Source of the DNA: Amyelois transitella
Lineage: Eukaryota; Arthropoda; Insecta; Lepidoptera; Pyralidae
DNA: 64,000 nt
Direction of reading: 5' to 3'
Assembly: GCF_032362555.1 (NCBI RefSeq)
Contig: NC_083517.1
Coordinates: 6,034,001 to 6,098,000 of the forward strand
Shown: piece by piece, positions 51,001 through 60,900 of the stretch
Layout: every line of letters begins with the position of its first letter
Numbering within the stretch: position 1 is the first letter of the stretch
The notes under the pieces: model-generated
Databases searched by the model: none
What the model saw: the letters and a program-made list of their open reading frames with translations, nothing else
What the model was told of the DNA's origin: nothing
Translations under genes and position numbers: made by a program

Positions 51001-54000
51001 GCCACCAAAGGTCTATTCTATATCTGTGCCAAATAACATAAATAAATAAACAAAATAAATAAATAAATTTCGTGAAAATTAATTCGGTAGTTTTTTAATT
51101 TATTCATTGCAAACATAAAAAAATACAAATAATTTCTCTATTATTAGTGTGGATGAGTCATAACATTAAATAAATACAGTAGAACTCCAATTATCCGAAT
51201 TAATGGGGACCGGGACCCATTCGGATAATCAAATATTCGGATAATCGGATTTAAAAAAAAAATTGCCATTGGAGAGAATAAAAGCTACGTTTTGATATTG
51301 CACTATTTTTTTATTGAATTAAATGAAAGAAACATGAAATTTTCACATGTTTTAAATACATATAAATAAAATGTACTTATGTACAAGTTTAGAAATAAAA
51401 ATCATTGTTTTTTAAACATCTCCGTCAATGTAAGCTGTTTTGCGGTCTTCAACCGTTTTCGGATTGATTGATTTGATTCGGATAGTCGGAGTTCGGATAA
51501 TTGGAGTTTTACTGTACGAGTAAAATGAAACCTAGATTTTACTCCCATCGTCGAAAATAACTTTGCAGATTACTGATATTGATAATGTTATTTTTATTGC
51601 AGGGTTATGCGCCACTGTACAACCCGTTTGAACAGTTTTACTCGCGGTATGTGTATCGCAGAGTCAGGCATTGTTTCAACAGGCCCATCTGCTCAGCGCC
51701 CGCCGACGTCCTCTCGCTCATGGAACGGCAGTCTGACGATTACAACTGGTCTTTTAAGTAAGTTCAATGTAAATATGAATATGGCGCAGCATCGCCACAT
51801 GTATTGGTTGAACTTGGCACGTGTCTAGATCCTCAATTATATTTACATGCGAAAGAAACTTTATTTTACTGTTATTCTTTATCGGCGATACTTCTAGGCC
51901 GATGTTGTAAGTTTTTATGAGGATTGAATTTATAACAGTTTATTATTCTTTTGTAACTTAGGTACACCCTGGCGAAGCCTTGATCTGTAATCGAATTATA
52001 TGATAGAAAAATATACCTACCTATGTCGAGGGTCCAAAATTCACAGACAGAGACAATGTTAAGAATTTATAGTTCAAAGAAATTCCTTTAAGTATATATA
52101 TATTCCGTCCGATTGACATTTATCTTTTTTAAATTGCCTTAGTATCCTGAGCTGATTCGAACGGAATTTATAATAGTTAATTTAAGTAGACGTGACGTTC
52201 AGACTTTAGATCTGATAACGAATGATAAAATTATCGAACAATTTTACTTTTGAATGACTCACTAAGCTCAATAATATTTTTCATGATGTATTGTGCCTAT
52301 TATGATAATATTAGTCACTTTTTCTAGGATGAGTGTTAAGTTGAAGAATAAGCATAGGTTTCCTCAGATAGATTTTTTTCCTATGATACCTAAGATTGAC
52401 GTCAGTAAGTTATGACTTATTGGATACTTATTGGATTTCAGACAAAAGCGTTGTTTACTACAAAAATAGCGTGATATCTTAATGATCGAAAATACGTGCA
52501 CGAAATAATATACTAATGCCTTGGGCGTCCATAAGGTTATTAATGTTCGGCTGTATTTGACAACTTGTCTTTTTTAAAGAGGTAGGCTCTCGCATCTATA
52601 CTAATATTATAAAGCTGAAGAGTTTGTTTTGTTTGTTTGTTTGTTTAAACGCGCTAAGCTTATCGAGGAAGGCTATAGGCTACATTTTATCCCAGATTTC
52701 CTACGGGAAACGTCAACAATGCAGGTGATAGTTGAATGAGTCGGCCATCTGCGAGCTTTCCACGCGAACGCTGCGCAAACCAACAAAGATATAGTAAAAC
52801 AATGTACTAAAGATGTGAAGTACTAATTTTTTACCACAAAAAAGTCCGCGAGAGCATATATCTATCTCTTAAGGTTTACTTACAATAACCACTTTTATGT
52901 TCATTTTTTAAGATTATTTTTTCATTATAAATATAAGTTATTTTGAAACCAATTTTCTTTAATTCAGTATTAATCCTTATCCAAATAAATATGTTTATTA
53001 CTTTCGGCTTTTCATGTAGACTAAAATTGCCATTTACAGTATATAAATCAGACGAATAGGTTTTGAGATATAGTCGTTATAAGCAATTTGCAGCGAAACA
53101 TTTAAAACGGCGAACCAATGTTCTTTCTAATACGCGTGACCGCCTGACCGGAGGATGTTTGCAAAAATAAATATGATGCCCAAAATAACTATTCCACGCG
53201 GACGAAGTCGCGGGCACAGCTAGTTCTAAGTATAAAATTACTGATTTAAATTATAATTTATAAAATTGCAGATTTACCGGAAGGGTCTTACGGTGCATCA
53301 ACTTAGGTTCATACAACTACTTGGGATTGAGTGGCGAGCGGGAGCCAGTGGCCGAGGCAGTGCGGCAATATGGCCTGACGCTCAGTTCGTCCCGGGCCGA
53401 GCTCGGGGAGTGCAAACTTCACAAGGAACTTGAGGCCGAGACGGCATCCTTTTTGGGCGTTGAGGTGAGTCTATAAAGATCTAACAAAATAGATAAAATA
53501 TTACAGTTTATAAATCTAGTTAAGTACTTGGAATTATGTGGAAACGCGATACTGGTACTTTGACTAAAGCGGTAGAGCAATAGTATCACTATCTTTCGGC
53601 CTTGTAAAATATATAAAACATACATACATATAATCACATCTGTATCCCTTGTGGAGTAGACAGAGCATACAGTCCTAAAACGACTGAAAGGTCATTATAA
53701 TAACTATAAATATGTATCTCGTAGTTTATTCCTTTTATAACCACATAGGAGAAAGAGATCCATGTGTTATACAATCATATGTAAGAAGTATAAGCAGAGA
53801 TGTGGCAAATGGAAAGATGTAGTCTCTGCCTACCCCTTCGAGAATGAGACGTGATTTTTATGTATGTAATACATCTTATTTTAGGACGATGTTTCTGAGT
53901 GTTGTGCGTATTAAATTTTATTTTTATGCGCATTTTATTGTGTAAATATGCTTATTCTTTCTTGGCACATGCGGAGACCGCTGCGCTTTGGAGCTGCCTG

Positions 54001-56994
54001 AATATCACAGCATTTGCTGGCATTTATTTCTTGACATGAAAATCGGACTCCGCCATGGATCCTTGCCACAAAAAAATAGGTTTATACATTTCTATTTATT
54101 TATTCAGGGTATGGATTATCTAAATACTAAATGTAATTGCAATCTGCTGTTTCAAAATATTCATGCAAAATCCCGTTTCCCCATTCCTAGAGGAGGAACA
54201 CTAAATCCTAATTTAGTGTTCCTCCTCTAGGTTGGCATTCGCTGTGCGTTGATCAGTCAGTGAAGTTTTTTTTAGAGATGTAGAAGTGGAATATTTAATT
54301 TTGTCCCTGCAATCGGCTGGCAAAAGTAGTATGAACTTTTAAAAAAAACATGTAATTTAGTTGCAGTATCTAGTATATTAAAAGCGTTAAATTTTTTGTT
54401 CCAGTCAGCGATAGTATTCGGCATGGGTTTTGCTACGAACACGTTGTCTTTGCCCGGGTTGCTCGGCCCGGATGTCCTGGCGATATCGGACGAGAACAAC
54501 CACGCTTCAGTCATTCTTGGACTGCGATTGTCTCGAGTTACCGTAAGGGTGTTTCGACACAACGACGTCAGACATCTTGAGAAGATCGCGCGACAGGCTA
54601 TTGCTGAGAATAAGTGGAAAAAAATTATCATCGTAAGTATACCTACAAAATAAAGGACGAATAGTGGCAATCGATAAAAGCCATTTAGAATTCTACGAAG
54701 ATCGAAGCCATAGATTAAGCAAAGAAGATTTTTATAACAACAACGGAATAGCGGAACCCAGGCCCCGGCCAACGCCGAGTTGACAGAGAGATTACATAAC
54801 AAAAACAACAGTACATACAATTATTAATTCTCCCTATTTCCCAAAAAAGATAAGCAAACGTCTAAGGGTTAAATGTGGTAGTAAAATTATTAAAAATAAC
54901 ATTGCAGGTTGTGGAAGGAGTATACAGCATGGAAGGTTCAATAGTGCCGCTGCGCGCTCTAGTGGCTTTGAAAAAGCAACTGGGGCTTTATTTGTACGTA
55001 GATGAGGCACACTCCATTGGCGCCCTAGGTCCGCACGGCCGCGGAGTCACGGATTACTGGGGAGTACCGCCTAGTGATGTGGACGTATTAATGGGAACCT
55101 TCACGAAGAGCTTCGGCGCCGCCGGGGGATATATTGCTGGTGAGTTAGTTGTCTTTACTCGAAAATTAGTCACTTTGTGGGCACAATCTTTTAGAGTTAG
55201 ACATAGTGAATTCATAATTTGAAAAATTTGCATACTCATCAAGCATTCCTTAAGCATCATACTGTAAAAATCTGAAGAAGAATATTCAACTCACTCTTAG
55301 TGTTCTCGTTTTCTCATACAGAAACATTCCGTTTTTGCAGCGTCGACTGCGTACACGTTTCTTGAAAATACGCTAGTGTGAAGCCGCTCTATAAAGATAA
55401 TGTTGCCAGTCTATGCTGAATTACTTTTGATCGCAACCGATTTTTAGTGAATCATCTCCACAATAATGCTGTTGGCAGGCCCGGCCCGCCTCATCAACTG
55501 CATCCGCGCGGCGGGCCACGCGTCGGCGTACGCGCACAGCATGGCGCCGCCCGTGGCCGCGCAGGTGCTGGCGGCCATGCGGCTCATACGCGGCCCGCGC
55601 GGGCAGCGCCGCGTGCGCGCGCTGCGGGACAACACCCGCTACTTCCGGGAGAGGCGAGTACATACGCCTTGATCCCTTACGCGGAAGTTCTCAGGGAAAC
55701 ACAGAGCCTACAGCCTCAAAAAGGCTGAAAGGTCACATTCAGCTGAATGGCTTAATGACAGAACTGAAATTTAAATAGCGACAAGTTGCTAGCCCATCGC
55801 CTAAAATAAGAATCCCAAGTTTATTGGCTCTCCCTTGATTGTCTTCTACAATCTGCATGGAAGCCTGCACTAGATGAGTGTGTGTCTATTCCATTAGTTG
55901 CCTTTTACGTCGTCCATAGAAAAAATATGGACTGGTTCTATTGCGGTTATTGTAAGTGACGGGAATCACACCGCACTTTATGAAGCTTATCTCGATATTA
56001 CGAAGAACATTATCACTATCCTCCTAGCGTTTGTTCCGATTGCGTCAACCCTGGCATACCGGAGACGCCTAAAAACACGATTCAGGAATGATTAATTCGA
56101 ATTTTTACACGTAGCGACTCCCATTTGACCTCTGAAAACCTTGCAGCAGGATGTATTCCCTTTTGTGTCATGGTAAAAGCTGCATTAGATGATGTGCTCA
56201 TTCCCTTAATCGGATTTGATGATATCCATAGGAAAAAGATGGAGTGGATAAATTCTAAAGTGCCGGGTACCACACGGCACATTCATCTTAATCGTAACGG
56301 ACTCTTTATAACGTAAATCAAATGATTGTAGATTACGTGAGATGGGAGTAGTAACGTTCGGTCACCCGGACTCGCCTGTGGTGCCGATGATGGTGTACAC
56401 GTTCAGCAAGATGGCGGCCACAGTAGAACGACTCACCGACAAAGGGCTGGCCGTTGTCGGCGTCGGATTCCCCGCCACGCCGCTCTCCAAAGCTAGGATA
56501 AGGTGAGTTTTAAACCGGAAATTATGGAATACCTCTTCTGGATACCAACAATTAATTAAATTCTTTTATTAGGTTGGTGTAATAATGAAAAAATGCAAAA
56601 TTAATTTTAAGATTCGGTTTTAAAATAAAGAAATATGATTTAAAAAGAATAATTTTTAACTATTTCAAGAAAGGATTATTTAATAAACGTGTTGTGAATT
56701 AAGTTGTCCAAAATATTTTTACTGTTGTACTGGCTACTAAGCAAAAATAAAGTAAAATAAGAAAAAAGTAGTGTCCTGAATTTCTCTTTAGTTCTATTTT
56801 TATTTTTATCCTTGATGTACATACATATATAAATAACTAAATAAAGATATGAAGAAAGAAAGTAAAAGAAATTATTTCGACAATTCAACAGGTTCTGCTT
56901 AAGTGCGGCGCATTCCCGCGAGCAATTGGACGAATGTCTGCGCGCAATAGAGGAGGTTGTCCACGAACTGGGCCTGCGGTACTCCCGCCAATAG
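45100..56994 (+). CDS. lace: Serine palmitoyltransferase subunit 2 (SPTLC2/LCB2, lace)
   Basis: Nine exons: 45100-45234, 45684-45884, 51603-51757, 53272-53464, 54405-54632, 54908-55139, 55479-55653, 56332-56502, 56892-56994; 530 residues, all phases agreeing. It catalyses serine plus palmitoyl-CoA to 3-ketosphinganine, the first step of sphingolipid synthesis, at the ER with SPTLC1 (family knowledge). Visible: membrane segment at about 77-96; [13 protein letters not shown] and [23 protein letters not shown]; substrate/PLP residues in SDENNHAS (His261) and [11 protein letters not shown] (Asp336, His339); PLP lysine in [12 protein letters not shown] (Lys371); [18 protein letters not shown] near the end. 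The intron after exon 7 uses GC as donor (AG|GCGAGT); no GT site keeps the frame. The 5.7-kb second intron is full of repeats. Confidence 0.95.
45932..46160 (+). repeat. tRNA-derived SINE, copy 1
   Basis: Head GGCTCAGCGGTAGTACGC (A box) and GGGTTCAAATCCC (B box) at tRNA spacing, followed by a non-tRNA body (GCATGATGAGAAAAGAACTT ... AAGTATTTATTATAAAATAT). A second copy with the same body is at 59476. It lies in lace intron 2. Confidence 0.75.
46190..46620. repeat. Probable retroelement fragment (unclassified)
   Basis: Higher-GC segment in lace intron 2 with text such as GGGAGAGTGTGCGTCTCCTG and TGGCCTTTCACCATGATGCC, unlike the surrounding DNA. It looks like a LINE 3' region, but I see no conserved protein. 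Confidence 0.3.
47323..47452 (-). mobile_element. Short Helitron, minus orientation
   Basis: Reverse complement starts TCTACTAATATTATAAATAC and ends GATGCAGCTAG before T; 130 bp, in lace intron 2. Confidence 0.6.
48780..50050 (-). pseudogene. Decayed multi-copy arthropod gene, probably transposon-derived
   Basis: Minus-strand pieces in different frames form one broken protein. The order is: a Cys-rich N-terminal part (49941-49672, [19 protein letters not shown]); a central frame at 49531-49010 ([72 protein letters not shown]); then, after a frameshift near 49010, [20 protein letters not shown] and [12 protein letters not shown] to about 48890. I recall this domain order from uncharacterised, highly repeated genes in many arthropods, which suggests a mobile element; I cannot name the family. 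Stops and shifts make this copy non-functional. It lies antisense in lace intron 2. Confidence 0.55.
50600..50900 (-). pseudogene. LINE 3'-end fragment
   Basis: Minus-strand reading ending [18 protein letters not shown] resembles the C-terminus shared by many lepidopteran LINE polyproteins (WR.IGEAYVQQW). Upstream, the frame reads [18 protein letters not shown]. No catalytic reverse transcriptase region remains. Confidence 0.45.
51177..51514. mobile_element. pogo-like MITE
   Basis: 338 bp. The terminal inverted repeats start CAGTAGAACTCCAATTATCC (left) and CAGTAAAACTCCAATTATCC (right, reverse strand), 22 of 23 bases matching, flanked by TA on both sides (51175-51176, 51515-51516). CAGT ends with TA duplication are typical of pogo/Tigger elements. 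No coding capacity. In lace intron 2, about 90 bases before exon 3. Confidence 0.75.
52595..53223 (+). mobile_element. Helitron, 629 bp
   Basis: Starts TCTATACTAATATTATAAAG after A, ends AGTCGCGGGCACAGCTAG before T. It lies in lace intron 3, ending about 50 bases before exon 4. Same termini as 42873-43137, with a longer and different middle. Confidence 0.75.
53622..53700 (-). repeat. SINE 3'-end fragment, (TATG)n-tailed family
   Basis: CATACATACATATAATCACA followed by TGTATCCCTTGTGGAGTAGA: the reversed 3' end of the family, in lace intron 4. Confidence 0.55.
53800..53872 (+). repeat. LINE 3'-end fragment (RTE-like)
   Basis: GGAAAGATGTAGTCTCTGCC ... GACGTGATTTTTATGTATGT matches the 3' terminus of the LINE at 7662-9382 in plus orientation. 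Confidence 0.6.
54186..54231. other. 21-bp perfect inverted repeat (hairpin)
   Basis: Bases 54186-54206 are exactly complementary to 54111-54131 counted within the same line (that is, 54211-54231 in window coordinates), separated by the four-base loop CCTA. In lace intron 4, about 170 bases before exon 5. A hairpin-forming element or small-RNA precursor is possible; no evidence of transcription beyond the host intron. Confidence 0.6.
55670..55960 (-). repeat. SINE, (TATG)n-tailed family, degenerate copy
   Basis: Reversed, diverged copy (GCTAGCCCATCGCCTAAAAT, AGAATCCCAAGTTTATTGGC, TGCCTTTTACGTCGTCCATA). It starts about 15 bases after the GC donor of lace exon 7. Confidence 0.6.
56098..56180 (+). 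repeat. Dispersed repeat (GCGACTCCCAT family)
   Basis: TTTTTACACGTAGCGACTCC and CATTTGACCTCTGAAAACC match the repeats at 36232 and 61840. In lace intron 7. Confidence 0.5.
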
Positions 56995-57040
56995 CACTGC
57001 ACTCCACTAGTATTACATATGGTATTCACTATACACATTT

Positions 57041-57046
57041 AATAAA
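57041..57046 (+). promoter_or_regulatory. Probable poly(A) signal of lace
   Basis: AATAAA 47 bases after the lace stop codon. Confidence 0.55.
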
Positions 57047-57990
57047 TTATTTTGTTTTATTATTTAGACTTTCATTTACATAATCATATATCATTATCAT
57101 CGCTAACTTACTTGGTAATACAGTTTTTCCAAATCCTATCACTGGCACAATGCTTTTACAAAGTCATGTTTTAAGTGTCCATCCACCCAGTCTAACGTCC
57201 TTTTAAGAAGTGATGTTCAAAAGAAACCTATCATTCTATGACGCCAATAGATTTAAAACTGTTATACCAAAGACATGGACAAAGTGCAAAGAAATGTCGA
57301 AAAGCGGACTCTAAGCAAAGGTGCAGTCGGGAACATGCAAAAATTTGAGAGAAACTTATACCATTACGCAGTTATTGCAACCTCTTTGAATACCCATTTT
57401 GAACCCATAAAGTTCTGTGACCTGTGATAGACATGCCCTCAAAAGATATTATGTCCATCTTGGTATGATGAGAACATGATCCAGGTCGGTTGGTATTGGT
57501 ATCGGAACGAAAGTTTAAGTTCGAATTCGTCCAAATAGTCTTAATTTTATTATCCACCCAAACCATAAGTTTCAAATATGGCCTTATTAGAAAAACAACA
57601 GTGTGATGGTAGTTATATAGATCACCGTATATTACTAAGAATAAAAAATATTGTTAAGATTTTGATAAATGAAAAAACAACCTACAAAACTAATAATAGA
57701 AAAAATCGCTTCCGGCAAACCACGCGATAGTCGATAATGGAAGCTTTTTTCATATCAGTCATTCAGTATTACCAATGAGATAGCAAATATTTTTCATCAC
57801 CTACATGTGTCGCTTCCCAATATCGATGACACATATCGTTATCGACAAAGATTACAGGAATGATAAGGTTCTACAATAGCCGCTCAAACCGTACCGGTCA
57901 CCAACGCAAATGTACACACATATATAGAAAATTTAAAAATAATTTCGTGAGTGGTAGATAGGCACAATGCATGATTGAATTCACTGAAGG
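57047..57990. other. Intergenic region between lace and the SID-1-like gene
   Basis: About 0.9 kb, AT-rich, with the likely promoter and 5' UTR of the SID-1-like gene near its right end. No gene or named repeat seen. Confidence 0.45.
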
Positions 57991-60900
57991 ATGTATCGAG
58001 TGTGGTTGTTCTTTTTGGCGGCAGTGGGAGGCAGCTGCGTGTATGCAGAGCAAAACATCACTGTTATACGTATGCGGTGAGTTAAATATTATTGTTATTA
58101 CTGTAAGCATCGCCTTACACTGTTACTTGTTGAAAGTACCCGTCGTAGGTGTTTTGAATTTGTAGCATAAATAAAAGAGTTATTCCTCGCTTTAGATGCA
58201 TAAAGTAGAATACAGGAAACAAATGATAGATAATGTAAGCATTTCCTTGAAACCGATTAGGAGTGGACAGCTTAGCAAACAAATCTTGCCCGGACCGTAC
58301 ATTCTTGTTTGCTTGTAATAAATTGTAACAATAGTTGCTAGTCAAGTACTTAGTGTAAGAAGAAAAGCAGTTGGCACATTAACTTTACTGTTTTCAAACA
58401 ATAAATTTCTTAATGACTTAACAAATTTACTTGATTACAAATTGTACCGGAATGTTTAATCAGTTTCATAATTCCAGATTAGACTTCGAACAAGAACACC
58501 GGCTGACTGTAGACCACACGGTCGAGTATATCCTGCAGTTCAGGCCAGTAAGTTACGTCGTATTTTTATTCTTATAAAAGAGGGTAGGTTCTCAATACGA
58601 GTGTATGGTTAAGAAATGCGAAACTGGCTTTTAGACTTGTGCATGCATTTTTTACATTCCATTATCATGGTCCAGCGCGCCTATGGCCTTTCTTTTTCCG
58701 CGCAATTTTGAATAGCAGTATCGTTTATTGTTTTCCTTGCAAACTGGAATTTATTTTTAAATATGTAAGATGTTCTCGCTTATTAAAATATTATTATTTT
58801 CTTAGTGATTTTCCCGATTGCGTCGTTCTCCGGGCCCGGGTTAGCCTATGACCGCATTATCTAGGAGTTGTCCTTATCTTATCCGAATAATGCCGGGAAA
58901 CACACTTGAGTGTAATTATGTATGGAATGTGAATTTCAGAGTCAATCAGATGCAGAGTTTCCGAGTAGAGTGTGGGTGAGCAGCCTCGCCGGCGACTTGA
59001 GCAGACCGGTGCTCATTACTTACCGACAAAGAGCAGGTACAGATCATAAATGTTTTTCAAAGAGAACATATAGACCATTTTACCATAGTACTTACTTATT
59101 AGCATGTTCCACGCTAGTTTGTTAATCTTTTTGAATGTTGATGGAAGTATAAAAACGTATGATCCGCTATTCCAGAAATATGTTAAGTTATGCTTGAGTC
59201 CTAGTTTATTATGCCCTACGATACCTATCTATTTATATTTAACACAGACCAAGAAAAATTGTTTTGTTATAAAGTTTTTCTACAACAGTAATCGTATTTA
59301 TATTTTTTAATGAAACATAGGAGCGGGCACATGGCAACTGCCGTACGAGTCGGGGGACACGCTACAACACGAGTTCGAGAGGACGCTGTGTCCCGACGAC
59401 GCAGCCAGCTACAACCAGTCTAGCTACTGCGGTAATTTGATTGTAGTGTGTTGACAACGTACGTTCGTAGCTCTGACGGCCTCTGTGGCGTAGCGGTAGC
59501 GCGCTTGTCTGTGTCACCGGAGGTCGAATCTCGGTCAGGGCATGATGAGAAACGAACTTTCTCTGATTGGTGTGGGTATTGGATGTTTATCTATATAAGT
59601 ATTTATCATAAAATATAGTATCGTTGAGTACGAGTACGATGGAAGCTCATCGCGATGAGATTGGGCCCTAATGATGCAGTTAGGTATGGCTAACTTCTTT
59701 TCCAAATCACACCTCCGAATCATGGTAACAATAAAACCGTTACGTTAAAACTTAGTGTAGGTACGGTTGTACGGTTGATACATATGGTAAAATTATGGTG
59801 ATATAGACGGCGTGATTACGTCGAGGTCCGAAAAATAATACGCACGTACATTAATCACGCTTTTTCTCGGAGGTGTAGGCAGAGACTACATCTTTCCACT
59901 TGCCAAGTTCCCTGCATACTTCTTTCTCTTCATCCACATTTTATAACTCTATTCATGCAAGCTCGTCGGTTTGGGTTACTCTTGACCTGACCCTTACAAA
60001 CTTAATAAAATCAAGTCTATTTCCTGGAGGAGTAGGCAGAGACTAGGGACTACGTCTATCCACGTCAACACGGAATCTTGATGAGTTTATCCTACTGTGT
60101 TATATTAAATTGATACATTAATGCAGATTTTGTATGCTTGCTGTTTCGCATGCGCAGAAGATGCGGAGGTACAGCAAGAGGCGCGCGGCGAGTTCTCGCT
60201 GCACGTGGTGTCGGCGTGCGCGCGCGGCGCGGCGCTGCGCCTGCGCGTGTCGGCCGCCCGCGACTGGCGGCTCCACTACGAGAGGGCGCAACATGTTTTT
60301 ATTACATTGGTAGGTTTGTAACTAATATTATATTATTATATTTGGACTACCGAGTTTTTACGAGTAATAAGTTGTTATATTGTTGTACTTTACCATAAAG
60401 CGCTGTTATCATTTTTCTTAGCTTATTGTGGCGGTAGCGTTCATCGTATAGAGGCGGAGGAAGAGGCGTATAGACGTGATTATATGTTTGTATGTTATAT
60501 ACTGAATATGTTGGTTTCCTCTCGATTTTATATGAAACTAACTTTTTAGAAAAAGAAGCCCTAATAAAAGATATAATGACTTCAGCGAAATTAGCACCCG
60601 GTACCTACCTTGATACGGCTACCTTCACCACTTTCCACCAACCAATATTGTATCCAATTACTTCTTCCTCCTGCCTTTAGTCCCGAGGTTTGACGTTGAC
60701 CAACATTATTGAACATTAAATGAAGTCTTTCACCAGACGGCGCCCCGGGTGCATCACTACCGGTTCGCGGACGAGAAGAATGTGCGGCTTGTAATATCGT
60801 CTACAGACGACGTGTGTGCCATTATTGCCGTCCAGAACATTACTGTAAGTTTCCAACAATAACATTTATCATAACCATACACTAACTTAAAAATTGTTTA

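Noticed and set aside
55654-55659. GT donor (GTACAT) for lace exon 7
   Set aside because: It would leave phase 0 and put a stop two codons into the next exon; the GC donor keeps the frame.
55421-55672. Long GC-rich frames antisense to lace exon 7
   Set aside because: Product of high GC content; the sense strand encodes conserved SPTLC2 sequence.
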